A stretch of 64,000 bases of DNA from KBS50 sp042666615 (GCF_042666615.1 NZ_JBHTDD010000010.1:124001-188000), one strand, 5' to 3'. Shown: positions 15,793 through 23,892, counted from the first letter of the stretch. Made by a program: numbers and translations. Notes: generated by a model from the letters alone, not told the origin.

Positions 15793-16530
15793 ATGGTGGC
15801 GCGGCGCAGGCTGGGATTCTGGCGACGCTTCGTCGTGATGTTGATCAAGCCGCCGCTGTTCCTCTGGACCCGCCGGGAGTGGTCCGGCCGGGAGCACATC
15901 CCGCGTACCGGTGGTGTGATCATCGTCCCCAATCACATCTCCCACGCCGACCCCCTGATCTCCGCGCACTACATCTACGACGCCGGTCGTTGGCCGCAGT
16001 ACCTCGGCAAGGCGAGCGTGTTCACGGTGCCGGTGGTGGGCTGGCTGCTGCACAAGGTGCGGCAGATCCCGGTGGAGCGCGGCACGATGAACGCCGCCAG
16101 GTCCCTCGACCGGCTGGTGGCGGCCGTCCGGTCCGGCGGCGCGGTGATCATCTACCCGGAGGGCACCACCACCAAGGAGCCCGACCTGTGGCCGATGCGC
16201 GGGAAGACCGGCGCCGCCCGGCTGGCCCTGGCGACCGGGGCGCCAGTGATCCCGATGGCGATGTGGGGCCCCGAGCAGATCTTCGATCCGCGGACGAAGA
16301 AGGTCGACCTCCGGCCCGGCCTGCGAATGCGGGTGACGGCGGGTCCACCGGTGGACCTGAGCCGCTGGGCGGGTGCGAACCCGACCAAGGCGACCCTCGA
16401 CGAGATGACCGAGGAGATCATGCTACGCATCCGTGACCTCGTGGCCGAGGTGCGCGGCGGCACCCCACCCCCGCTGTGGTCCCGGGACGCCCGGTCGGAA
16501 ACCGGCCGGCCGGCCGGCGGTGAGCAATGA
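15793..16530 (+). CDS. plsC: 1-acyl-glycerol-3-phosphate acyltransferase
   Basis: A 245-residue membrane-associated acyltransferase that makes phosphatidate. Motifs: VPNHISHADPL (the HX4D catalytic motif), then KASVFTVPVVGW, VERG and IIYPEGTTTKEPDLWPMRGK, the substrate-binding FPEGT-like block. A GAGGAGG ends one base before ATG 15793, too close, so the in-frame GTG at 15796 may be the real start. Its TGA overlaps the ATG of gpsA (ATGA), so the two are translationally coupled, joining the first steps of glycerophospholipid synthesis. Confidence 0.94.
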   Translation: MVARRRLGFWRRFVVMLIKPPLFLWTRREWSGREHIPRTGGVIIVPNHISHADPLISAHYIYDAGRWPQYLGKASVFTVPVVGWLLHKVRQIPVERGTMNAARSLDRLVAAVRSGGAVIIYPEGTTTKEPDLWPMRGKTGAARLALATGAPVIPMAMWGPEQIFDPRTKKVDLRPGLRMRVTAGPPVDLSRWAGANPTKATLDEMTEEIMLRIRDLVAEVRGGTPPPLWSRDARSETGRPAGGEQ

Positions 16531-17522
16531 GCCGGGCCGCCGTCCTCGGTGCCGGATCCTGGGGTACGGCGTTCGCCAAGCTGCTCGCGGACGCCGGCAG
16601 TGACGTGACGATCTGGGCCCGGCGGGCCCAGGTGGCGGCGATCATCCGGTCGACCGGCACGAACCCCGACTACCTCCCGGGGATCCGGCTCCCGGAGCAG
16701 GTGACCGCCACCGACGACGCCGCCAAGGCCATCAGCGGTGCCGATCTCGTGGTGCTCGCCGTGCCGTCCCAGACGCTGCGCGGCAACCTGGCGGAGTGGG
16801 CCGGCTTCCTCGAGCCCGACGCGACGCTGGTCTCCCTGATGAAGGGGATCGAACTCGGCACCACCCGGCGGATGAGCGAGGTGATCATGGAGACCGGCGC
16901 GGTGCCGGCCGACCGGGTGGCCGTGGTCTCCGGACCCAACCTGGCCCCCGAGATCGCCGCCGAGCAGCCGGCCGCAACCGTCGTGGCGTGCGTGGATCTG
17001 GCCCGCGCCACGCTGGTCCAGCGCGCCATCACGACGCCGTACTTCCGTCCGTACACCAACGACGACGTGATCGGGGCCGAACTGGGCGGCGCGGTCAAGA
17101 ACGTCATCGCCCTGGCGTACGGGATGGCGACCGCGATGGGCCTGGGTCACAACACCCGCGCCATGCTGATCACCCGGGGACTCGCCGAGACGGCGCGACT
17201 CGGGGTGGCGCTCGGTGCCGACCCGCTGACGTTCGCCGGTCTGGCCGGAATGGGCGACCTCGTGGCGAGCTGCTCGTCACCGTCGGCGCGCAACCGCACC
17301 TTCGGCGAGCACCTGGGTCGGGGCGAGACGCTGGAGCAGGCGCAGGCCGCCACCCGGCAGACCGCCGAGGGGGTCAAGAGCTGCCTGTCCATCCGTGACC
17401 TGGCCCGCGCGCACGGGGTCGAGATGCCGATCACCGAGCAGGTGGAGTTGGTGTGCCACGAGGGAGTCTCGCCGAGGGTGGCGATGGCGGCGCTGATGGC
17501 GCGGTCGCCCAAACCGGAATGA
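16527..17522 (+). CDS. gpsA: Glycerol-3-phosphate dehydrogenase (NAD(P)+)
   Basis: A 331-residue cytoplasmic enzyme that reduces dihydroxyacetone phosphate to sn-glycerol 3-phosphate for phospholipids. The Rossmann motif VLGAGSWGTAFAKLLADAG opens the protein; VVSGPNLAPEIA, ELGGAVKNVIALAYGMA (catalytic Lys) and GLAGMGDLVASCSS follow, then RNRTFGEHLGRGE and TAEGVKS. Start ATG overlaps the stop of plsC. Its own TGA overlaps the ATG of the next gene in the same ATGA fashion. Confidence 0.98.
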   Translation: MSRAAVLGAGSWGTAFAKLLADAGSDVTIWARRAQVAAIIRSTGTNPDYLPGIRLPEQVTATDDAAKAISGADLVVLAVPSQTLRGNLAEWAGFLEPDATLVSLMKGIELGTTRRMSEVIMETGAVPADRVAVVSGPNLAPEIAAEQPAATVVACVDLARATLVQRAITTPYFRPYTNDDVIGAELGGAVKNVIALAYGMATAMGLGHNTRAMLITRGLAETARLGVALGADPLTFAGLAGMGDLVASCSSPSARNRTFGEHLGRGETLEQAQAATRQTAEGVKSCLSIRDLARAHGVEMPITEQVELVCHEGVSPRVAMAALMARSPKPE

Positions 17523-18658
17523 CCGGTCAACCGCCGGGGACGGTTGGGTGGGGTGACGGTACCCGGTGCGCGCACGCCGGTCTGCCGGAGCCGGTCCCCG
17601 GTCGGCCGTTCCTGCCGGGTCCGGTCCTCGCTGCGCCGTACCACCTCGATCCGGATCGGGGGCCGGACGCCACGCCGGATGGCTACGGGCGGCCGGACAA
17701 CCCGACGCGTCGGTTGCTGGAGGCGGCAATCGGGGATCTGGAGGGCGGTGACTGCCTGGCCTTCGCCAGCGGGCAGGCCGCCGTCACCGGCCTGCTGCTG
17801 GCCGTGCTGCGTCCCGGCGACCGGGTGCTGCTGCCGGCGGACGGTTACTTCCCGGTCCGGGCGTTCGCCGCCGAGACACTGACCGAGCTGGGCGTACGGG
17901 TGACGCTGGTGCCGACCGCCGGACCGTACCCGGAACTGGCCGGCGTGCGCCTGGTGCTGCTGGAGACACCGGCGAACCCTGGCCTGGACGTCTGTGACGT
18001 GGCGGCGGTGGCCCGGCGGGCCCGCGCGGCCGGGGCGCTGCTCGCGGTCGACAACACCACGGCGACCCCGCTCGGGCAGCGCCCGCTGGACCTCGGAGCG
18101 GACCTGGTGGTCGCCTCCGGGACCAAGGCGCTCACCGGCCACTCGGACCTGCTCCTGGGCTACCTGGCCACCCGCGACGAGGCACTGGCGGCGCGGTTGC
18201 GCGCCTGGCGCACGATGACCGGGGCGGTCCCCGGCCCCGTCGAGGCGTGGCTGGCGCACCGCTCGATGGCCACTCTCGACCTGCGGTTGGCTCGCCAGAG
18301 CGCCAACGCGGCCGCCGTTGCCCGAACCCTCGCGGCACGATCCGATGTGGAAGGTGTCCGGTGGCCGGGCCTGCCGGGCGACCCGGCGTACCCGGTCGCC
18401 AGCGCGCAGCTACGGCGGATGCCGGGTGTCCTCGGCTTCGATCTCGGCTCGGCGGACCGGGTGGCACGGTTCCTGCGCGCCGCCCGGCTGGTGTTCGCCG
18501 CCACGTCGTTCGGCGGCGTGCACACCACGGCCGACCGCCGGGCGCAGTGGGGCGACGACACCACGCCGGGTTTCGTACGGCTCTCCTGTGGCGTCGAGGA
18601 CACGGCGGATCTGGTCGCCGACCTCACCCGGGCTCTGGACGCGGCCGGGCCGGCCTGA
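17519..18658 (+). CDS. Cys/Met-metabolism PLP enzyme (cystathionine gamma-lyase/synthase family)
   Basis: A 379-residue fold-type I PLP enzyme. GYGRPDNPTRRLLEAAIGDL, LAFASGQAAVTGLLLA, ETPANPGLDV, VDNTTATPLGQRPLDLGAD and VVASGTKALTGHSDLLLGY are visible; the Lys of SGTKALTGHSD carries PLP. The C-terminal RLSCGVEDTADLVADL is family-typical. It could cleave cystathionine, synthesise it, or act on another sulfur amino acid; sequence alone cannot decide. The ATG at 17519 overlaps the gpsA stop, so it is the third gene of the plsC-gpsA operon, an unusual association. Its stop codon lies in the first unit of a tandem repeat. Confidence 0.9.
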   Translation: MTGQPPGTVGWGDGTRCAHAGLPEPVPGRPFLPGPVLAAPYHLDPDRGPDATPDGYGRPDNPTRRLLEAAIGDLEGGDCLAFASGQAAVTGLLLAVLRPGDRVLLPADGYFPVRAFAAETLTELGVRVTLVPTAGPYPELAGVRLVLLETPANPGLDVCDVAAVARRARAAGALLAVDNTTATPLGQRPLDLGADLVVASGTKALTGHSDLLLGYLATRDEALAARLRAWRTMTGAVPGPVEAWLAHRSMATLDLRLARQSANAAAVARTLAARSDVEGVRWPGLPGDPAYPVASAQLRRMPGVLGFDLGSADRVARFLRAARLVFAATSFGGVHTTADRRAQWGDDTTPGFVRLSCGVEDTADLVADLTRALDAAGPA

Positions 18659-18742
18659 TCCGGCCGCCGGGCCGCGCTGATCCGGCCGTTGGGCCGCGCT
18701 GATCCGGCCGTTGGGCCGCGCTGATCCGGCCGTTGGGCCGGG
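18655..18742. repeat. Four tandem 22-bp repeats
   Basis: Four head-to-tail 22-base units begin CTGATCCGGCCG and end GGGCCGCG (copies 18655, 18677, 18699, 18721). Copies 2 and 3 are identical; copy 1 has two changed bases and copy 4 one. The TGA stop of the PLP enzyme is bases 2-4 of the first copy. Each unit contains a GGCCG/CGGCC complement. The array lies 79 bases before the ROK gene start. Confidence 0.9.
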
Positions 18743-18821
18743 CTGCCGCGAGCGGCAGCGCGATGCCGTCCGGCTCGCTACGATCTGGTGGCACGGGCTT
18801 GGCGACGACGGGAGTTCGGGC

Positions 18822-19850
18822 ATGAGCGACGTGCGGCTGCCGGTGGTCGTCGGCCTGGACAACGGCGGCACCAGCAACAACGCCACGGTCCTCGACTCGG
18901 CGGGCCGGTTCCTGGTGGATGGACTCGTGGAGACGCCCAGCCGGGTGCACGACGGGCCGCCGGCCGCCGTCGAGGCGCTCGTCGCCGCCATGGACGCCGT
19001 GCTGACCGCCACCGGGGTGCCTCGCGACGCGGTGCTCGGGGTGGGTCTCGACTCGCCGGGACCGGCCAGTGCCACCGGGGTCATCTCCGCAAAGGGTTCG
19101 ACAAACTTCTCCGAGCCGGCCTGGCGGGGGTTCGACTTCCGTGGCGCGCTGCAGGACCGGCTCGGACTGCCGGTCATCTATCACAACGACGGCAACGCCG
19201 CGGCGCTCTACGCCCACCACGTCCACTTCGGACAGGACGCGGCGGTCCGCTCGTCGGTCACCGTGGTGGTGGGGACGGGACTGGGGGGTGGGCTGATCGA
19301 ACAGGGCCGGGTGGTTTCCGGTGCCGCCGGGATGGCCGGCGAGCTGGGGCATGTGCACCTGCCCCTGGACGGCCTGCTGGGGCCGGAGCAGCCGGTGCCG
19401 ACGTGCGCCTGCGGGTTCGCCGGCGACGCCGAGAGCATCGCCTCGCTGACCGGCATCGCGCGGAACCTGTTGCCCTACTGGCTGACCCGGTTCGAGGGGC
19501 ACCCGCTGGCCGCGGCCGGACCGCCGGCGGAGGCGGCGAAGCTGGTCCGCGGGTACGGCGTGCGTGGTGATCCGATGGCCCGCCTCATCTTCGACCAGCA
19601 GGCACGCGCGTTGGGCCGGTTGTTCACCCTGGCGGCCAACTTCACCGATCCGCACGCGTACTTTGTCGGCGGCGGTGTGGTGGAGGCTTCCCCCGACTTC
19701 GGCCGGTGGTTCCTGGAGATCGTTGAGTCGCATACCCGCCTGCGCCGGGAGCAGCGTGCGGTCGCCCAGTTCGCGCTGGTGCCCGACCTGGACCAGGCCG
19801 GCGCCCGGGGAGTGGCGATCGCCGCGATGGAGGCGTTGCGTCCCCGGTAG
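18822..19850 (+). CDS. ROK-family sugar kinase
   Basis: A 342-residue ROK kinase or regulator-like protein. VVGLDNGGTSNNATVLD is the phosphate-1 loop, VGLDSPGPAS, YHNDGNAAALYAHH (catalytic Asp) and VVVGTGLGGGLIEQG follow, then GELGHVHLP. The usual ROK zinc-binding block CxCGxxGC is represented by PTCACGFAGDAESIAS, in which the last Cys is missing. No helix-turn-helix precedes the domain, so it is a kinase rather than a repressor; likely glucose, N-acetylmannosamine or another hexose. ATG at 18822 is supported by GGGAG ten bases upstream. Confidence 0.9.
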   Translation: MSDVRLPVVVGLDNGGTSNNATVLDSAGRFLVDGLVETPSRVHDGPPAAVEALVAAMDAVLTATGVPRDAVLGVGLDSPGPASATGVISAKGSTNFSEPAWRGFDFRGALQDRLGLPVIYHNDGNAAALYAHHVHFGQDAAVRSSVTVVVGTGLGGGLIEQGRVVSGAAGMAGELGHVHLPLDGLLGPEQPVPTCACGFAGDAESIASLTGIARNLLPYWLTRFEGHPLAAAGPPAEAAKLVRGYGVRGDPMARLIFDQQARALGRLFTLAANFTDPHAYFVGGGVVEASPDFGRWFLEIVESHTRLRREQRAVAQFALVPDLDQAGARGVAIAAMEALRPR

Positions 19851-19867
19851 GCGTCCCGCTTCAACGG

Positions 19868-19905
19868 ACATACCGCGGAGCCAGGTCGGTGGCTCCGCGG
19901 TATGT
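19868..19905. terminator. Bidirectional terminator hairpin
   Basis: Perfect 16-base arms (19868-19883 and 19890-19905) around a 6-base loop stand between the convergent ROK and DUF397 genes. The CGTT tail gives little T-run, so strength is uncertain. Confidence 0.75.
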
Positions 19906-19976
19906 CGTTCCCGGCTACCAGGCCCGCCGCGGGGACACGACGCGGCAGCGGCCACCGGGGTCCGGTGCCGGACGCG

Positions 19977-20204
19977 CTACGCGTGCGCGGCCGGGGTCTG
20001 GGCGGGCGGCTCCGGCGGTCCCGCGGCGAAGGCGGCCCATGCGGCGGGGGAGAAGCGCAGGACGGGGCCGGTCACGTCCTTGGAGTCCCGGACCCCGATG
20101 TCCGGGCCGCCGAGCGCGACCTCCACGCAGGCGCCCTGATCACCGCTGCGGGTGCTCTTGCGCCACCCGGCCGGGTGGTCCGCGGTGGGCGGGTTTGTCG
20201 ACAC
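19977..20204 (-). CDS. DUF397 protein
   Basis: A 75-residue actinobacterial DUF397 protein: GWRKSTRSGDQGACVEVAL, then GVRDSKDVTGPVLRFSPAAWAAF, the two strongly conserved blocks of the family. These small proteins are almost always encoded next to an XRE/DUF5753 regulator, as here. Family members (the WhiJ/BldB neighbourhood type in Streptomyces) affect development, and the pair has been proposed as a toxin-antitoxin-like module; the activity is not proven. The GTG at 20204 starts one base after the stop of the regulator, so they are co-translated. A Pro/Ala tail (PPEPPAQTPAAHA) follows the domain. Confidence 0.9.
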   Translation of the reverse strand: MSTNPPTADHPAGWRKSTRSGDQGACVEVALGGPDIGVRDSKDVTGPVLRFSPAAWAAFAAGPPEPPAQTPAAHA

Positions 20205-20205
20205 G

Positions 20206-21051
20206 TCAGGGTCCCTTCTGCAGGTGGATGATGCGGTCCCGGCTGGCGTCCGGGCTCAGCGCGACCGATCGCAGGTTCTCCATGACCCGCGTGCAGACGC
20301 GCAGATCGGCTGGCCGGTCCAGGGTGAGCTGGCCGGCCACCGTCTCTACGGAGGCGAGAATCGGGTCCTCCGGATCCGCGAACTCGAGGATGTGCAGGGA
20401 GCCGCCGGTGCCGCGGTGGTAGCCGGCGGACAGCGGCACCACCTGGATCGTGACGTTCGGCAGCTCGGAGGTCTTGACCAACTGGTTCAGTTGGGCAGCG
20501 AGCACACCGGTGCCACCCACGGGTCGGAGCAGGGCGGCCTCGTCGATGATCGCGTCGAAGATCGGGGGCTCGCTCCCGGTCAGCCGTTGTTGGCGGCTCA
20601 GCCGGGCCTGCACCCGCTGCTCGACCTCGCTGTCGGAGAGGGAGTTGGGCGCGCCGCGCATTACCGCCCGGATGTAGTCGGCGGTCTGCAACAGTCCCGG
20701 CACCACGCACGGTTCGAAATTCGCGACGACCGTCGCCTCGGATTCCAACGCGATGAAGTCCAATGTGCGTCGGTCGAGCACGTCCGAATAGGACTGCCAC
20801 CAACCCGGCGTCCGGGCCTCCCGGGCAAGCCGTACCACGGCCGCCGTCTCCTCGTCGCTGACCCGGTAGAGGGCGAGAAGAGCCCGCACCGTGGCCGGGC
20901 TGACCAGGGTCAACGCGTTCTCGTACCGGGACAGGGTGCTGCGGGTGCTGTTGATCTCGTCGGCGGCCTCCTCCAGGGTCAACCCGGCGGCCTCGCGGTA
21001 GGACCGCAGGGCGAATCCGAGTCGGCGAGCGCGGGCGGTCTTCGGTGCCAT
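20206..21051 (-). CDS. XRE-type regulator with DUF5753 domain
   Basis: A 281-residue transcription regulator. Residues 8-65 are an XRE/Cro helix-turn-helix (LGFALRSYREAAGLTLEEAA, then STLSRYENALTLVSPATVRAL). Residues 95-270 are DUF5753, marked by ALESEATVVANFEPCVVPGLLQ-type sequence, then SEVEQRVQARLSRQQRL and VPLSAGYHRGTGGSLHILEFAD. It probably senses or binds the DUF397 partner encoded one base downstream. ATG at 21051 (MAPKTARARRLGFALR) is the family start. A GCATCGATGC palindrome lies directly before this start and a spaced inverted repeat further up, both possible autoregulatory operators. Confidence 0.93.
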   Translation of the reverse strand: MAPKTARARRLGFALRSYREAAGLTLEEAADEINSTRSTLSRYENALTLVSPATVRALLALYRVSDEETAAVVRLAREARTPGWWQSYSDVLDRRTLDFIALESEATVVANFEPCVVPGLLQTADYIRAVMRGAPNSLSDSEVEQRVQARLSRQQRLTGSEPPIFDAIIDEAALLRPVGGTGVLAAQLNQLVKTSELPNVTIQVVPLSAGYHRGTGGSLHILEFADPEDPILASVETVAGQLTLDRPADLRVCTRVMENLRSVALSPDASRDRIIHLQKGP

Positions 21052-21061
21052 GCATCGATGC
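21052..21061. promoter_or_regulatory. Palindrome at the XRE regulator start
   Basis: GCATCGATGC is a perfect 10-base palindrome directly before the ATG of the regulator. The sequence just beyond it (AATATGTAAG on the minus strand) resembles a -10, so the message may be nearly leaderless and a repressor bound here would block it. Confidence 0.35.
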
Positions 21062-21073
21062 TTACATATTTCT

Positions 21074-21128
21074 ATGGGAAAGCCCGCATGAGAGAACAAT
21101 GGTGAGAGTTGCATTCATGTTTTCCCAT
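21074..21128. promoter_or_regulatory. Inverted repeat in the AT-rich divergent space
   Basis: ATGGGAAA (21074-21081) and TTTCCCAT (21121-21128) face each other 39 bases apart in the most AT-rich part of the gap between the regulator and the small-gene pair. Two helical half-sites for a looping or cooperative dimer are possible. Confidence 0.3.
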
Positions 21129-21210
21129 CCGCCAATCTATGCGCACATCCTCACTGCCGGTGGTCGAGTCGACGGTGGCGGTGAGTGACACCCCGGGGAG
21201 GGGGCGAGGA

Positions 21211-21251
21211 GCACGACGATCGGGCCTCTCCCGTACCCGATCGTCGTGTGC
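21211..21251 (+). promoter_or_regulatory. Leader hairpin before the small-gene pair
   Basis: Arms GCACGACGATCGGG (21211-21224) and its near complement (21236-21251, with one extra TG) form a stable hairpin that ends 28 bases before the first small gene. There is no T-run, so an operator or mRNA structure is more likely than a terminator. Confidence 0.4.
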
Positions 21252-21278
21252 CCGATGCCGCGCACCTGGAGGATCGCC

Positions 21279-21443
21279 ATGACCGTGCCCAGGGTCTGTC
21301 TTCTGGATCCCGGTGGCCCGGGGGGCCCGTGGTGCCCGGCGGGGCGCGCGTGGTACGCGGTGTGCTGCCCGGGCTGCGCGGCGGGGCGGCATGGACCACG
21401 CGGTGGCCGTGGGCCTGATGACCGGGGCGGCGCGCCATGGTGA
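21279..21443 (+). CDS. 54-residue Cys/Gly/Pro-rich peptide
   Basis: I do not recognise this gene. It encodes MTVPRVCLLDPGGPGGPW and a Cys-rich middle (WYAVCCPGCAAGRHG), with Cys at 7, 19, 29, 30 and 33, then a Gly/Arg/Asp tail. Evidence that it is real: a GGAGG six bases before ATG 21279, and its TGA overlaps the start of the next gene (ATGGTGA), the sign of coupled translation. The Cys spacing could bind zinc or form disulfides. There is no signal peptide. It faces away from the XRE/DUF397 pair and shares its divergent promoter region. Confidence 0.6.
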   Translation: MTVPRVCLLDPGGPGGPWCPAGRAWYAVCCPGCAAGRHGPRGGRGPDDRGGAPW

Positions 21444-21694
21444 CGGCCAGGTATCTCGTCGTGCTCACCGACGTCCGGCCGCTGCCGACCGAAGGACGGG
21501 ACGAGCGGAGCAGCCCGGAGCGGCGTCGACAGGTGGTGGGGGCGAGCGACCGGGCGGCGGCCGACCGGATCGCCGGGGCGTTCATGGCGCTGGGGATGGT
21601 CCGCGCCGGCCGGCAGCGGGTCAAGGTCATCGCGGTAGGTCGCGGAAACCGCGGAAACCGGCGCGATGATGACGAGCGGTCGAGCCGTCAATAA
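21437..21694 (+). CDS. 85-residue basic protein of unknown function
   Basis: Unrecognised. MVTARYLVVLTDVRPLPTEG is followed by an Arg/Asp-rich helix-like region (RRRQVVGASDRAAADRIAGA) and a C-terminal strand VRAGRQRVKVIAVGRG, then a charged tail. The middle and end could form a small alpha/beta fold. The start overlaps the stop of the Cys-rich peptide by five bases, so it is the second gene of a two-gene unit divergent from the XRE/DUF397 pair. A weak hairpin AACCC/GGGTT follows the stop. Confidence 0.6.
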   Translation: MVTARYLVVLTDVRPLPTEGRDERSSPERRRQVVGASDRAAADRIAGAFMALGMVRAGRQRVKVIAVGRGNRGNRRDDDERSSRQ

Positions 21695-21868
21695 CCCTAA
21701 GTAAGGGGTTTGTCGGCAGGATATGCGGATAAACGGGGTCGGTCCCGGGCGCGACCCCGTGCGTCCGCACGCAGAGTAGGGTCACCCGGAAGCCGCACCG
21801 GCGGCACCGAACGGCGCACTTTCCGGCGCTGGCGCGGTGCCGCCATCGCGAACGAGAGGTGACCCCGC

Positions 21869-22969
21869 GTGAGCAGCCCAGGCAAGACCCGCGTCGCCGT
21901 CGTCTTCGGCGGCCGCAGCCCCGAGCACGGTGTCTCCGCCGTCAGCGCCGGATCCGTCATCGCCGCTCTCGATCCAGACGAGTTCGAGGTGGTGCCGGTC
22001 GGCATCACCCGAGCCGGACAGTGGGTGCTGGCCAACGGAGATCCGGAGCGGCTGGCCATCACCGATCGACGGCTCCCGGAAATCACCGCCGACACCGGAT
22101 CCGCCGTGGTGCTGCCCGCCGACCCCACCGGTAACGGCCTCATGGTGCTCGATCCGACCGACGGACCGCGCGTCCTGGCCGGCGTGGACGTGGTGTTCCC
22201 CGTGCTGCACGGCGCCTACGGCGAGGACGGCACCATTCAGGGGTTGCTGGAAATGGCCGGGGTGCCCTACGTGGGGGCGAACGTCTTCGCCTCCGCCGCC
22301 GCCATGGACAAGGAGTTCGCCAAGAAGCTCTGCACCGCCGAGGGCATTCCCAGCGGCCCGTACGCGGTGCTGCGTGCCGGGATGACGCTGTCCGACGTGG
22401 ACCGAGACCGGCTGGGCCTGCCGGTCTTCGTCAAGCCGGCCCGAGCGGGGTCCTCGTTCGGGATCAGCAAGGTGACCGACTGGGCCGACCTGGACGCCGC
22501 CGTGGCGACCGCCCGCGAGATCGACCCGAAGGTCATCGTGGAGGCGGCCATCGTCGGCCGGGAGGTCGAGTGCGGCGTGCTGGAGGGCGAGACCGGCGGG
22601 GCCCCCGAGGCATCCCTTCTCGCCGAGGTGCGAATCGTGGCCGACCACGACTTCTACGACTTCGAGGCGAAGTACATCGACGACGCGTGCGAGTACGACA
22701 TCCCGGCCGACCTGCCCGAGCACGTGACGGCGCGGATACGGGACTACGCGTGCCGGGCGTTCACCGCACTGGACGGTGCCGGGCTGGCCCGGGTCGACTT
22801 CTTCGTCACGCCGGAACTTGATGTCTATCTCAACGAGGTGAACACCATGCCGGGCTTCACCCCGACGTCCATGTTCCCGCGGATGTGGGCCGCCACCGGG
22901 CTGGAGTACCCCAAGTTGGTGAACCGGCTGATCCGGACGGCGTTACAGCGAGGCACCGGCCTGCATTGA
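21869..22969 (+). CDS. ddl: D-alanine--D-alanine ligase
   Basis: A 366-residue ATP-grasp enzyme that joins two D-Ala for peptidoglycan. VAVVFGGRSPEHGVSAVSAG opens it; DVVFPVLHGAYGEDGTIQGL, FVKPARAGSSFGISKV, IVEAAIVGREVECGVL, YDIPADLP and NEVNTMPGFTPTSMFPRMW (Mg-binding Asn/Glu) follow in the right order. GTG 21869 is preceded by GAGAGGTG. Length typical. Next downstream is only the remnant of another gene, so ddl is monocistronic or ends a short unit. Orthologues lie between gpsA and thiL in mycobacteria, as here. Confidence 0.98.
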   Translation: MSSPGKTRVAVVFGGRSPEHGVSAVSAGSVIAALDPDEFEVVPVGITRAGQWVLANGDPERLAITDRRLPEITADTGSAVVLPADPTGNGLMVLDPTDGPRVLAGVDVVFPVLHGAYGEDGTIQGLLEMAGVPYVGANVFASAAAMDKEFAKKLCTAEGIPSGPYAVLRAGMTLSDVDRDRLGLPVFVKPARAGSSFGISKVTDWADLDAAVATAREIDPKVIVEAAIVGREVECGVLEGETGGAPEASLLAEVRIVADHDFYDFEAKYIDDACEYDIPADLPEHVTARIRDYACRAFTALDGAGLARVDFFVTPELDVYLNEVNTMPGFTPTSMFPRMWAATGLEYPKLVNRLIRTALQRGTGLH

Positions 22970-23088
22970 CCGGCGATACCACAGTGTCCTCGACATAGGA
23001 CTGTCGCCTTCCTGACGCAACCGTCCCGCCCTCCCCAGGGTGTTCAATCGTCAGTCGCACGACAGTCGCGATCTACGGGGGAACGCAT

Positions 23089-23289
23089 GTCCGCGCGTAC
23101 CGCTGCGGGCGTGGCTTGGTCACCGGCCGGGCCGTCACCGCCACCGCCCCACCCACCTGGGCCCTTGCGCTGCTGGCGGCGGTCGCGGCAGGGGCGGTCG
23201 CGCAAGGCGGGTACTACCCGGTAGGCCGGCTCCTGGTCACGGCGTTGGTGACCGTCGCGGTCGGAACCCGGGGACCGCTCCCGCCGCGA
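23089..23289 (+). pseudogene. 5' remnant of a membrane protein gene
   Basis: ATG 23087 follows GGGGGAA and opens MSARTAAG, but that frame turns Pro-rich. One frame over (usable from TTG 23116) the text is TWALALLAAVAAGAVAQGGYYPVGRLLVTALVTVAVG, about two membrane helices, then nonsense where it meets the end of the DUF3515 gene. This resembles the N-terminus of a polytopic membrane protein such as the O-antigen ligase family, cut after about 55 codons and carrying a one-base frameshift near 23115. The rest of the 320-base gap shows only an imperfect hairpin after ddl. Family assignment is tentative. Confidence 0.4.
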
Positions 23290-23892
23290 TCAGCCCCGGC
23301 ACCTCCGCGGCGGATCAGCGATCGACCGGACGCTGGCCAGCGTGGCCTCCGCGAGCGGCGCCGTCCACTGCAACGCCTCCGGGTAAGCCCGAGGCACCGT
23401 CACCGCGATCGGCACCTCCCGGTCGACCGTGGTGAGCACCACGGCCTCCGGAGTCTGCTCCGGGAGCCAGCAGACGCCGTTGATGTTCCAGAGGTCATCG
23501 GTGCCGGAGGCGGTGACGGGCGGCACTCCGCAGCGCACCAGGAGAGCCGGATCTCCGTACGCGGCGTTCTGCTCCGGACCGGCCGTGACCGGCCGCTGCC
23601 GCAGATCCCGGACGGAACCCGGCAGCGTGGCGATCAACGCCCGGCAGACCACCTGAGCCCGGTCCGGCAACGCCGGCGCGGCCACCGTGACCGGGGCGGT
23701 GGACTGCGGGCCCGGTGCGGTCGCGGACGGCGCCGGTGGCTCGGGCCGGAGCTGGAAGAACGCGAACAATCCCACCAGCAGGGCGACCGGCAACGCCACC
23801 GCGGTAGCCCACCGGGCGGCCTGCCGGGCAGCGGGGTCGCGGGCCGGCGGCTGGTCGGGCACGGCGGGCCGCGAGGACGTGGTCCGCTCCAC
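23290..23892 (-). CDS. DUF3515 membrane-anchored protein
   Basis: A 200-residue actinobacterial DUF3515 protein of unknown role. One membrane anchor (ATAVALPVALLVGLFAFFQL, about residues 29-50) is followed by an Ala/Pro linker and an extracytoplasmic domain. That domain includes CRALIATLPGSVRDL, YGDPALLVRCGVP, INGVCWLPE and VDREVPIAVTVPR, with three Cys that may pair. Orthologue of Rv2980, found next to ddlA in M. tuberculosis, so an envelope or peptidoglycan role is suspected. GTG 23892 abuts the stop of the RAM-domain gene (TAG then GTG with no base between), which shows coupling. Confidence 0.85.
   Translation of the reverse strand: MERTTSSRPAVPDQPPARDPAARQAARWATAVALPVALLVGLFAFFQLRPEPPAPSATAPGPQSTAPVTVAAPALPDRAQVVCRALIATLPGSVRDLRQRPVTAGPEQNAAYGDPALLVRCGVPPVTASGTDDLWNINGVCWLPEQTPEAVVLTTVDREVPIAVTVPRAYPEALQWTAPLAEATLASVRSIADPPRRCRG

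Noticed and set aside
21734..21759. CGGGGTCG/CGACCCCG hairpin before ddl as a riboswitch
   Set aside because: A single 8-base stem with no conserved aptamer sequence; it is not enough to call a riboswitch.
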